DNA of 64,000 nt from Acanthosepion pharaonis (Eukaryota; Mollusca; Cephalopoda; Sepiida; Sepiidae). Each line of letters starts with the position of its first letter. Within the stretch, counting starts at the first letter, position 1. The notes under the pieces are model-generated. The model saw only the letters and a list, made by a program, of their open reading frames with translations. It had not been told where the DNA came from and ran no database searches. This document shows positions 11,425 to 21,245 of this stretch, piece by piece. The DNA lies in assembly GCA_903632075.3 (NCBI GenBank), contig CAHIKZ030000125.1, positions 2,627,501 through 2,691,500 on the forward strand. The letters are read 5' to 3'. The position numbers were made by a program, and so were the translations under genes.

Positions 11425-11467
11425 TGATGATGATGATGACAATAATAATAATAATAAGATAAAAAAA
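11423..11467. repeat. (ATG)n then (AAT)n tail of family A copy 1
   Basis: About 17 bp ATG followed by about 18 bp AAT, leading straight into the next LINE fragment. Confidence 0.9.
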
Positions 11468-11649
11468 TATTGCAGTAGACTAATTGAAGGGATACAAAAA
11501 ATTGTTCTGAAAAGTCCAGCCCACACTTTACGAAGGGCTTTATCTATGTATTATTTTTTTTTGTCAGTGGAAAGTGTCATGATGCCATTTCTAACCTTAG
11601 GTCCCTGGGCGGGAACCGGAAAGAAATGTGTAAACGCCAGGAATCAAAG

Positions 11650-11650
<1 letters not shown>
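11468..11650 (+). mobile_element. Dong/R4-like LINE, family B short 3' end
   Basis: A 180-bp extreme 3' end of family B. ATTGCAGTAGACTAATTGAA at its start matches 13206 and 59396, and the end GTGTAAACGCCAG..ATCAAAG matches 13397-13420 and 59585-59608. About 27 bp after GAAGGGAT are missing compared with its relatives. Almost only untranslated sequence remains. It lies between TAA arrays. Confidence 0.85.

Positions 11651-11697
<47 letters not shown>
11651..11697. repeat. (TAA)n array between family B copies
   Basis: About 46 bp of AAT repeats forming the tail of the short copy and the 5' junction of the next. Confidence 0.95.
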
Positions 11698-11698
<1 letters not shown>

Positions 11699-13420
11699 AC
11701 ATGAACTGAACAACAGTAGCTATGGTTACAAAATAAATAAGAAAATATTCAATCACCTACTCTACATGGATGTTCTCAAACTCTTTGCCAAAGACGACAT
11801 TGAGTTGAAAGGCCTCCTCAATATTGTAAAATACTTCAGTGACGACATAGGTATGGACTTCGGATTAGATAAATGTGCAAAAGTAACTTTCAAGAAAGGT
11901 AGAATTACAGAAACACCCTTAATAGATTTAGATTTTGTCACAAAGATTAGGGAACTGGAGCATGATGAAGCTTATAAGTAACTAGGAATTAGAGAAGGAG
12001 ATGGCATACAACACCCCCAAATAAAGGACAAAATAAGAAAAGAGTACTACAGGCGTGTAGGTCTGGTACTAAATACTGAGCTAAACTCAAAAAACAGGAT
12101 ATCAGCCATAAACACATTGGCTGTCCCTGAGGTGCAATACAGCTTTAATGTCCTTAACTGGACCATAGCTGAAATTATGCGAATGGACGCCAAAACGAGA
12201 AAGCTTCTCACTTGCTATCGAATGCATCATCCCAAAGCTGATGTCGATCGTCTGTATGTGCCCAGATCCGAAGGAGGCAGAGGGTTAGTTCAACTAGAAC
12301 TGTCCTACAAAACTACAACAATTGGCCTCCAAAGATATTTGGAAACTACAGAAGACTGGATGATGGTATGCGTCAAGGAACATGAAAGTAGTAAGCGTCT
12401 TTACTCCGTAATGAAAGAAGCCAACAAATTCAAAATGGAGTTCAAATGGGCGTAGAGATGCAACTACAGCACAATACACCGGCTGAAACTGCAAAATACC
12501 TAAAAAAAGACAGCAAAGACGAATGCAACCGACCAGCTACAGAAGCGATGGCAAGATAAACCGCTTCATGGCCAATACTCTGCCCGTACCAAACAAGTTG
12601 ACGTAGACAAAACCCTTACCCATCAGTGGCTACGTAGTGCAGTGTTGAAAGCGGAAACTGTGGGTTTTCTCCTTGCTGCGCAGGACCAATGCTTGCTAAC
12701 TAGGAATTATAAGCACATATACTAAAATATTGTGTCATCCCAAAATGCAAATTCTGTGATAAATATCCAGAAACGATTGATCATCTTGTATCAGGTTGTG
12801 CGGTGTTGGCACCCACTGAATATAAAACCCGACATGACAGAGTGGGCCAATATCTGCACTGGAAAATCTGCAACTTCTGCGTGAAGGAAACTGAAAGAAA
12901 CTGGTATGAACACCACCCAGACCCGGTTACTGAGATAGGACCTGTTACAATTCTATGGGACTATACAATACACACTGACAGAACAATCAAGGCCAACCGG
13001 CCAGATATTGTTATTAAAGACCACAGACAAAAACGATGCCTCCTTATTTATATGGCAGTCCCTGCTGACTGTAAATGTATCTTTGAAGATATTCAAAAAG
13101 TTGTCAAAATACAAGGACCTTGAAATAGAAATCTCGAAAATGTGGCATATGGGAACATCAAAAATCCCTGTTGTAGTTGGAGCCCTAGGATTGGTTGGAA
13201 AAGATTGCAGTAGACTAATTGAAGAGATTCCTGGAAGTCCATGCCTCAAGGAGATACAAAAAATTGTTCTGACAAGTACAGCCCACACTTTACGAAGGGC
13301 TTTATCTATGTTTTTTTTTTTTGTTTTTTTTTGTCAGTGTAAAGTGTCATGACGCCATTTCTAACCTTATGTCCCTGGGCGAGACCGGAAAAAATGTGTA
13401 AACGCCAGAAATCAAAGAAA
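11698..13420 (+). pseudogene. Dong/R4-like LINE, family B copy 2, 5'-truncated
   Basis: Begins just before reverse-transcriptase motif C. That motif reads LYMDVLKLFA (11761-11790), so the second catalytic Asp of YMDD has become Val. Then come VQYSFNVLNWTIAEIMRMD, CYRMHHPKADVDRLYVPR, GGRGLVQLELSYKTTTIGLQ, a zinc knuckle CKFCDKYPETIDHLVSGC (about 12747-12800) and an endonuclease block RPDIVIKDHRQKRCLLIYMA (about 12999-13058). In the last, the Asp usually found in LLID is Tyr. VVVGALGLVG marks the C-terminus near 13172-13201. Frameshifts break it into open frames of about 112 and 106 codons. It ends in (TAA)n. Both active-site changes point to a dead copy independent of any sequencing error. Confidence 0.85.
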
Positions 13421-13465
13421 ATAATAATAATAATAATATAATAATAATAATAATAATAATAATAA
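13421..13465. repeat. (TAA)n tail of family B copy 2
   Basis: About 45 bp of AAT with one frame slip. Confidence 0.95.
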
Positions 13466-14442
13466 GGAGACGCGGTTGGGATTACAACGAGAATGACGTG
13501 TTTAAGAAGCTCTTCCAAACGTAACGTTTTTTTTTTACGCATATGAAATTTTGTTATTTTTACTATTTTAACGTAAGCATGAATTTTCCTTCGTATTATT
13601 ATTATTTAATTTATTTGTTTCTCCTTTAAATGATACTGATAGATTAATCAATTATTTAATTTTTCTTATTCATATATCCCTCAGTTTTCAATATCCCCCA
13701 AAAAAACAAAAAAAACATGACAGGTAAAAAACAATACAATTTCTACGATATTCTTTCTTAGAAGGATTGCGTATTTTTTTCAACAGCGCTATTTTCAACG
13801 ACTTTGAAGAATAACGGGATTTACAGATGGGCCAATAAATTATTCTTAAATTTCACAGCAAAGATAAACGAATGTAAACTTTTAAATTTTTTATGACAAT
13901 TATTTTTTTGTTACTAGGACTAGTGATGGCGAAAAAAAAAAAAAAAAAAATTAATATAAATACTCTCTAGTGTAGTGATGTTTTGTTTCGTTGAGCGGCT
14001 GTTTCTTCCAAGTTTTTTTTTTAACGCATATGAAATTTTGTTATTTTTACTATTTTAGCGTAAGCATGAATTTTTCTTCGTATTATTATTATTTAATTTA
14101 TTTGGTTCTCCTTTAAATAATACTGATAGATTAATCAATTATTTAATTTTTCTCATTCACATATCCCTTAGTTTTCAATATCCACCCCGCAAAAAAACAT
14201 TACAGGTAAAAACAATACAATTTCTACGATGTTCTTTCTTGGAAGGATTGCATTTTTTTTTTTTTTTTTTTTTTTTAAAACAACGCTATTTTCAACGACT
14301 TTAAAAATAACGAATTTACATTTACATATTACATTTTATGAATTTATGAAAAGAAAATGCAATCTTTCTAAGAAGGAATATCGTGGAATTTACAGATGGG
14401 CCAATAAATTATTTTTAAATTTCACAGCAAAGACAAACGAAT

Positions 14443-14474
<32 letters not shown>

Positions 14475-14699
14475 AAACAACGCTATTTTCGACGACTTTA
14501 AAAATAACGGAATTTACATTTACATATTACATTTTATGAATTTATGAAAAGAAAATGCAATCTTTCTAAGAAGGAATATCGTGGAATTTACAGATGGGCC
14601 AATAAATTATTTTTAAATTTCACAGCAAAGACAAACGAATGTAAACTTTTTTTTTTTTTTAACCAGCGTCATTCTCTTTGATTTCCAATCGTGTCTCTG
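13466..14699. mobile_element. foldback-like non-coding element with internal duplications
   Basis: The ends form an imperfect inverted repeat of about 34 bp: 13466-13500 contains GAGAATGACGT and 14668-14699 contains CGTCATTCTC, with about three quarters of positions matching. Inside, a unit starting at ACGCATATGAAATTTTGTTA is present at about 13535 and 14023 (period about 488 bp). A 197-bp unit, CAACGCTATTTTC.., is tandemly repeated at 14281 and 14478. An internal inverted pair (about 14218-14258 and 14349-14391) can form a hairpin. Long poly-T runs separate the units. There is no coding capacity. It looks like a MITE or foldback element rearranged by internal duplication; no clear target-site duplication was found, so the borders are uncertain. 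Confidence 0.48.
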
Positions 14700-14876
14700 T
14701 CTATTGTTGCTTGGCAACCCATTTAGGAGAAGGAAAACTCCGAACAACAACCCGCAACTCAAGGTGTTAATCGTGCCGAGGAGTGAATGGCTACTGCGTT
14801 ATGAGGTCGCGAACGATCCCCTACAGGCTTCGGAACCCTGTCTGTAAAAGACCGTTACTCAACGTGCCGGGCAACT

Positions 14877-16190
14877 TTGGGTGGACTTTTGGACCCGTGC
14901 GTCACTCGTGGGATTAATATGAAAATTAAAAATAGAAACAAAACGTCCAGTATGGCTCTTCCAGTGGATAAACAGGGAGCCCGTCCTTCAGGAGGGAACC
15001 TACCTGAGGTCAAAAAATCTGCCATAGGAACAAACTCCTACACAAAGAATGAATCTTCAGGTCCCCACAACCAGGATAATCCTAATGATGGTCCTGTAAA
15101 TTCTCCAGCTAGATCCATAACCGTAAATTTAAGGAAAGAAAAATAAAATGGTCTCGTGAGGAGTACAAAGTTGTTATGACTGCATTCCATGAAGCGTTAC
15201 TCAAACCTCAGAAAAACATCACTCGCCAAACATATGACATTTGGCGAGAGAAGGTTGGGCAAACAATTAGAAAGTACATAGACAAAAATAAACTAGCCAA
15301 TGTAAGAAGGGGAAATAACCGATTGACAGAGGCTGAAATTAATGAAATAAAAAGAATTGCAACAAGAATAGATGAACCAACAAAACATGAAAAGGAACCG
15401 GAATCAGGAAAAAAAAAGTAGTAACATCACACAAGCCTCAGGTCATAATGAAAAAACCGAAATACACACAAATCACTGTGAAGATAATGCTGAAAATTTA
15501 GAAATGTTGGAAAGGTATGATCTTAGTCAGTCACAAGACGGTAATAAAACGAGTTCAAAATTCATCGAACAGAATTATTTCACAGAAAACAAGATTAATA
15601 TACAAGAAGCCAAGGATGAAATCATGAGCCATATAAGTCAGATACAGAATATTGCAATGGAGGAACGAGAACAACTCCCAAAATTACAACCAACAAAGCA
15701 TAACCTCAAAACTATTAAGCTCTATAATGCAGCACTCAAATTGATTCTGGATGAAGAAGACACTCATATAAATCTCAATGAAGCAATATATGCATCAGCA
15801 ATAGCAGCAACAAATAAACTGAACATCAAAGTAAAAAAAAAGGCAGTCTCACAGACATGAAGATCCACCTTGGAAAAGAAAAATAGAAAAAGAAATTGAA
15901 CACCTTAGAAGTGAATTATCAGTACTCGATGAACTAGCAAGAGGAGTAAATGTAAGAACTAGAAAAGGCAGAAGAGTCGAAAGAAAATACAATATCAGGA
16001 ATGAAAATGAAGTCCTATCAACTAAAGAAAAAATAAAGCAAACAATACAACTGAAGGCTCAAAGAATAAGACGCTACGAGAAAAGATCAAGATTCTATAG
16101 ACAGAACAAGATCTTTCAAACCGATGCAAAAAAAGAAATTTTACAGGAAATAGGTAAACAAAGAATTGAAGTGACAGTCCCCCTAAAATG
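14877..16190 (+). pseudogene. family A copy 2, N-terminal region
   Basis: Three open frames in turn (14877-15146, 15176-15421, 15372-15860, then a broken part to about 16190) form the N-terminal part of the retrotransposon protein. The first codes for a hydrophilic, Ser/Asn/Pro-rich stretch. The second opens after KWSREEYKVVMTAFHEALL.. and TRQTYDIWREKVG; the Trp-Glu-Glu spacing is suggestive of the Myb-like DNA-binding module of R2-group elements, but this is inference. The third is Lys/Glu-rich and probably helical. Around 16020-16150 the frame is rich in Arg/Lys/Gln (KAQRIRRYEKRS type), a basic stretch that may bind nucleic acid. Shifts fall at A-runs near 15145, 15415 and 15838. Confidence 0.62.
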
Positions 16191-17440
16191 GAAGAAGTTA
16201 TACAGTTCTGGGGAAAAATATGGGCTTGCCCTAAAGAACACAACGAAGAGGCAGATTGGATTGCGCAAGAGTTAGAACGAATGAAAAATAAACCAGAACA
16301 GACATGGGCGGGAATCACAGAAGAAGATGTTAAATGTGCACTGAAAAAAAGCACACAACTGGAAATCTCCAGGAATAGATAAAATTCTAACTTCTGGCTA
16401 TATTATTTAAATACAGCACACAAAAAACTCGCCAAAGAACTTCAAGAAATGGTTACCGATCCAACTAAAATTCCTGCATGGATGACCAAAGGAGTTACCT
16501 TTCTTCTACCCAAAAAATAGTGACACAAATATTCCGAAAAACTATAGACCAATTACATGTCTTCCAACAACATACAAACTGTTAACATCTATTTTAACAA
16601 AACAGACATATTTCTTCTTGGAAAGAAATGACATACTACCACTTGAACAAAAAAGGGTGCAAACGAGGCTGCTACGGATGTAAAGACCAATTACTTATTA
16701 ATAGGATGATCCTGGAAAACTGCTTCCGTGGAAAAAAAAATCTTAGTATTGCCTGGATAGATTATCGTAAAGCATTCGATAGTGTACCACATTCCTGGAT
16801 CTTAAAGTCTTTAAGTATGTACAAGGTATCACCGTTATCATCAATTTCATCAAACAATGTATGTCGATATGGAAAACTACACTTTACCTCAATCATAAAA
16901 ATGGAACCTATAAGTCTGGCGAAATAAACATCAATAGAGGAATATTTCAAGGTGACTCTTTGTCTCCTTTATTATTTTGCATATCACTTATAGCATTAAC
17001 CAGCCAACTTAACAAGACAGAATGCGGTTACAAAATAGCTCAAAAGAAAAAATAAACCATCTATTTTACATGGATGACTTAAAATTGTATGCTAGGAATG
17101 ACAATGAGCTGGAAGGTCTTCTGCAAACTGTAAAATGCTTCAGTGAAGACATTGGAATGAAATTAATTTGGATAAATGTGCTAAAGCTACAGTTTTACGA
17201 GGATCGCTACAACAAACTTCCTCTATTAGTTTAGACCCCACAAATAATAAAAAGATTTAGAACAAGGAGAAGCTTATAAGTACCTAGGTGTAAATGAGAG
17301 TGAAGGAATTCACCATAAGAAAATGAAAGAAATAGTGCGTAAAGAGTACTATAGAAGGGTATGACTGGTATTAAAAAACTGAATTGAATTCTCAGAACAG
17401 AATTATGGCCATTAATAACCTTGCCATCCCAGTGGTCCAA
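16190..17440 (+). pseudogene. family A copy 2, reverse transcriptase
   Basis: Reverse-transcriptase motifs appear in order. GVTFLLPK (about 16492) and NYRPITCLPTTYKLLTSIL (about 16540-16596) are motifs 0 and 1. GCYGCKDQLLINRMI (about 16668-16712) is motif 2. IAWIDYRKAFDSVPHSW (16748-16798) is motif A with its catalytic Asp. GIFQGDSLSPLLF (about 16938-16977) is motif B. FYMDDLKLYA (17063-17092) is motif C with both Asp residues intact. A degenerate KYLG block near 17279 fits motif E. All catalytic residues survive, yet frame breaks occur at several sites, mostly at short A or T runs. The protein would copy the element's RNA at the nicked target. Confidence 0.8.
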
Positions 17441-18570
17441 TATAGTTTCAACATCTTGAACTGGACTCTAAATGACATCAGACAAATGGATTCTAAAACA
17501 AGAAAGCTTCTTTTCTAAGTATAAGATGCATCATCCAAAGGCTGATGTAGACCGTCTATACATACCCCGTAAAGAAGGTGGAAGAGGTCTTATTCAGCTA
17601 GAATTGTCATACAAGACAACAACTATTGGCTTACTAACTTACATGGAAACAACAAATGACTGGATGATAAAATTAGTGAAACAACATGAAAACAGAAAGA
17701 AAAAATATTCAATAATAAAAGAAGGCAGTAAATACAAACAACATTTACATTTAGTAGATTCTGTAGTAAATCAAAACAGAAGCCAAGAACCAACTATTGC
17801 AGCAAAAGATATGAAAAAAAAGCCAAGGATAAAGCCCTTGAACAGATGAAACAACGCTGGCAAGACAAACCTCTGCATGGCCAATATCCAGAACGTGCAA
17901 ATAAACCCAATGTTGATAAAGTTAATACTCATCGATGGTTACGAGCATCTGGATTAAAGTCTGAAACTGAAGGCTTTATTCTTGCAGCGCAAGACCAGAG
18001 TCTTTTCACTAGGAATTTTTCAGGCAAATATCATACATAATAATGTGGATCCAAAATGCAGGTTCTGTGACAAATACCAAGAAACAATAGACCATCTAAT
18101 CTCAGGATGTTCTATACTTGCCCCAAATGAATATAAAAATCGTCACGATAGAGTGGGGCAATACTTACACTGGACAATGTGCAAACACTTTGGAAAATGT
18201 GTAAGCAAACACTGGTATGAACATCGGCCAGCGCCGGTTACAGAAATAGAAGATGTCACCATTCTATGGGATTATACCATCCACACAGACAGAAAAATTG
18301 AAGCAAATAGGCCGGACATTATTGTCAAAAAACCAGAAAGAAAAAACTTGCCTACTAATTGATATGGCTTTGTCCAGCGGATTGTAACATAGCAACCAAG
18401 GAATTTGAAAAAACTATCAAAATACAAAGACCTGGAAATTGAAATAGAAAAAATGTGGAAATTGAAAACAAGAATAATACCAGTGGTAATAGGTGCACTT
18501 GGAATTATAAAAAATGGAACAAAACAACACATTGAAAGAATCCCCTGAAACCCCAGCTTAAGAGACATAC
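17440..18570 (+). pseudogene. family A copy 2, zinc knuckle and endonuclease
   Basis: The C-terminal part. KYKMHHPKADVDRLYIPRKE and GGRGLIQLELSYKTTTIGLL (17516-17645) are conserved in all copies here. The zinc knuckle CRFCDKYQETIDHLISGC (18058-18111) has the C-x2-C-x8-H-x4-C pattern. The restriction-like endonuclease block has RPDIIVK at about 18308 and LLIDMA at about 18350-18368, split by one or two frame slips in A-runs. The P-D-x(12-14)-D pattern is the family's nuclease signature. VIGALGIIK near 18490 closes the protein. Compared with copy 1, this copy keeps PRKEGG where copy 1 has an extra two A bases, while copy 1 keeps KLLSKYK where this copy has an extra T. Confidence 0.82.
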
Positions 18571-18762
18571 AGAAAATTGTCTTATTAAGTACAGCACACA
18601 CACTAAGGAGAACTTTGTCTATGTAACGCTAACAACTTCATCGGAGATAAAAAAAAAAAAAAAAAAAAAATTTAACATGAAATGTGGCCATAACAACACA
18701 CCACGACCTGCCTTAGGTCTTTCCGCAGACTTGGTAGGTAGTGTGTCCATAACAGAAATCGA

Positions 18763-18806
18763 ATGATGATGATGATGATGATGATGATAATAATAATAAT
18801 AATAAT
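18763..18806. repeat. (ATG)n then (TAA)n tail of family A copy 2
   Basis: About 26 bp ATG followed by about 18 bp AAT, the same order as after copy 1. Confidence 0.92.
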
Positions 18807-19575
18807 TGTGAAGTTCTGATATCACATTGAACTTATCATGGAGATGAAAATATAGCATATTTTAACGTTCCATTCGAAATATTTTGAGTGTTCTTGATAA
18901 ATTCAGTAATGCTGTTTTCCGTATAAATTCAGGTCTAACTTTCAATTTCAATTTCAGTTTAATTGTAATAGTTAATTGATAGACACAAACGCCAGAATCA
19001 GTATGAATATTCATGTCATTTAAATTCTAATTAAATTTTAATTTGTTTCGGAACCACTGGTCATACACTTTTTTCTTTACAATTTATTGTTTCGTCTATT
19101 GAAACTAGTTTTTTTTTTGTATAAAACCAAATAATCTTTTGGAGTGAGATTTTGTTTTAATTACAACGCTACATGGAAATTTATTTTCTCATTTACCATG
19201 TTTGTATTCACTCATATTTATAAAAGATTTTGCGTGTAAATCAATGTCTGTTATAAATTAATTTGGAATATATCAATCTGACGTCATTTCCTTTTGCTTT
19301 TTGTTATGACCCATACAATGAAATGCGAATAATGAAGAAGTGCATTCACTTTTACTACCTTTGAACTGCTTCAAAACTTTTACGATTCTGGACACGCGGT
19401 ATGGAATGAGAAACTGTTCCAGATATTTACAGGAGATTTGTGAATGATTGCAGAAATACTGCGTTTGTTTTAAGCATAAAAAATATGCATCAGTTTATTT
19501 TATTGCAGATTTAGTGTGAAAATATGTAGCTGTAAAAAAGAATGCTGAGAATACCATTGACCCAACATATGATCC
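18807..19575. other. AT-rich stretch, nothing recognised
   Basis: No gene, RNA or repeat recognised. Confidence 0.5.
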
Positions 19576-19579
19576 ACGA

Positions 19580-19850
19580 GAAAATGGACACAATATGTCA
19601 TTATACTTAATATAAAAAAGTTAAAATTACTAGGGAACAAAGTGACGAAAAAGACCATGAAAAATGTGATAATCACAGGACATAGTGAACGCATGAGGGA
19701 CAAGGGAATATAAGACATAACCTACCTAAATGAATGGCGGAACGATAGCAAAAAAAAAAAAAATATTGATTTACAAAAGACAGGTAAATGAGGAGAGCCA
19801 TTATACCCAACAACCTGAAGATACGCAGCACACAGAAAAAATGTGAATAT
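19580..19850 (+). pseudogene. LINE reverse-transcriptase C-terminal relic
   Basis: One frame reads KNVIITGHSERMRDKGI, stop, DITYLNEWRND (about 19648-19743), and further on GAGAGCCATTATACCCAAC then CTGAAG at about 19793. The same ordered blocks (ENLILTGHIE.., ITYLN.., W..MIAHVLK) close the C-terminus of a LINE type that also appears at 35165-35430, 48393-48990 and 56690-57385. No catalytic residue is left. The clade is not determined. Confidence 0.5.
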
Positions 19851-21170
19851 CGGACTTCAGCTATGGAATGTTTCTAGAGTGGAAAACTAACTGATACAGT
19901 GAGAAATTAAATGGCCAAATATGCCGATAGTTTCATGACAGCCATGTGAATAATTAATATTGTAAAACGATGTGACAAATTTTAATTGTTTCTTTGCGGT
20001 GACATTCAGATTCGGGTCTTAGCTATCCAAAGATCACTGCGAAATATCTTTCCAACATATTGAAAGAGAAATGATTGGAACAGTGGCTCTTTGCTGTTTA
20101 AGACCTTCTGAAGTTGAAAGGCATGTCTAGTCATAATAGTTGAGATCTGAGTTTACCACTGTTAATAAATGAACGCAATGCATCTTTGCCTCATAATGGC
20201 TAAAAATCTTACCTGTAATCCATAAACGTCTGCATGATTACGGACATGAAAGACGTTATCAGAAGATGGTGGAACACCAATGCTGATATCCGCCTCACAA
20301 ATAGATAAGAATACAGTAAATAAGTTTCTACAAGCCTGTTAGTCAGGACCCTTAGATGAAATAACGGGACTGATGAGGAAATAAAAAAGAGAGGTCCAGA
20401 TGTGGAATGTTAAAAACATGTCTTCATTTAACTATATTTTGTTTGCTTCTATTGTTAAATCCATTGTAATTTGAAAACGCCTTGCATTTTTGTTGACTCT
20501 CGTACTCAGATGTATTGATTTCAAATCACTTGGACCATTCCACAAATATTCACTATTTAAGAACAGCTATAATTTCCTTTTAATACTGAGGAATAAGTTG
20601 CAACTGCCGCCATCGTTATATAAGTATTAATCAGCATATTGTATTAGTAAAATATTAAATTGTTGCATTCTATGAGTATCGAACCCATATTTATCAAACT
20701 GTGAGACAGCCTAACTAAACATTATCCCAAATGATCAGTATATATTGGCATAATAATTTTGTTGGTTTTTAAAGCATTCAGAGTCTATATGTTTAAGTCT
20801 ATAGGATATTGCGGCCTCGTTTTTCTATTGTATTAACTTTATATATATTGCCTCAAAACTCCTGGTACAGAGCATTCATTGATTTTTTGCAGTCGCTACC
20901 CAATCACCACTTATATATTTGATCACTCTTGCGAATGAATGACTTCATGACACGGTCTCTATCCTGCAATGTTATTATTGCTAGCATAATGTCCGCTTGC
21001 TCAATGCCATACATGAGTGAATCTATTTCCCAGTAGAGTTACAAACTACATTTACTTTTTTGTTAACTTTTTTTACTCGATACATAATTAGATCTATGCA
21101 TATAATTATTTATTTTGAAATCTTTAGGATTCTGAGCCGGCTTGAATCAGCCATGATGAGGAAATTCTCT
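19851..21170. other. AT-rich stretch, nothing firm
   Basis: No gene recognised. A GGGTTCGATAC sequence on the minus strand near 20678-20690 resembles a polymerase III B box, but no A box accompanies it. Confidence 0.45.

Positions 21171-21172
<2 letters not shown>

Positions 21173-21245
<73 letters not shown>
21173..21245. repeat. (AT)n/(GT)n microsatellite
   Basis: About 22 bp AT then about 48 bp GT/GC. Confidence 0.95.

Larger units (their letters stand above)
14700..18765 (+). mobile_element. Dong/R4-like LINE, family A copy 2, near full length
   Basis: About 4 kb element with a GC-richer 5' leader (14700-14880), a single long but frame-broken ORF, a 3' untranslated part with a poly-A run near 18650, and an (ATG)n then (TAA)n end. 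Its order of N-terminal region, reverse transcriptase, zinc knuckle and C-terminal restriction-like endonuclease is that of the R2/R4/Dong group. Such elements nick a specific target and prime reverse transcription there. It is the only copy in the window that retains the N-terminal and full reverse-transcriptase regions. Start is placed after the inverted end of the upstream foldback element and could be off by tens of bases. Confidence 0.8.

Noticed and set aside
12953..13288. Minus-strand frames over family B nuclease region (also 59153-59476 and 18272-18601)
   Set aside because: Antisense shadows of the LINE coding strand.
9975..13465. CRISPR-like or satellite array of repeated units
   Set aside because: The repeats are simple TAA arrays and LINE copies; spacing and unit lengths are irregular, and the context is eukaryotic.
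20670..20720. B-box-like GGGTTCGATAC on the minus strand
   Set aside because: No A box at proper distance and no second copy; a single 11-base match is not enough.
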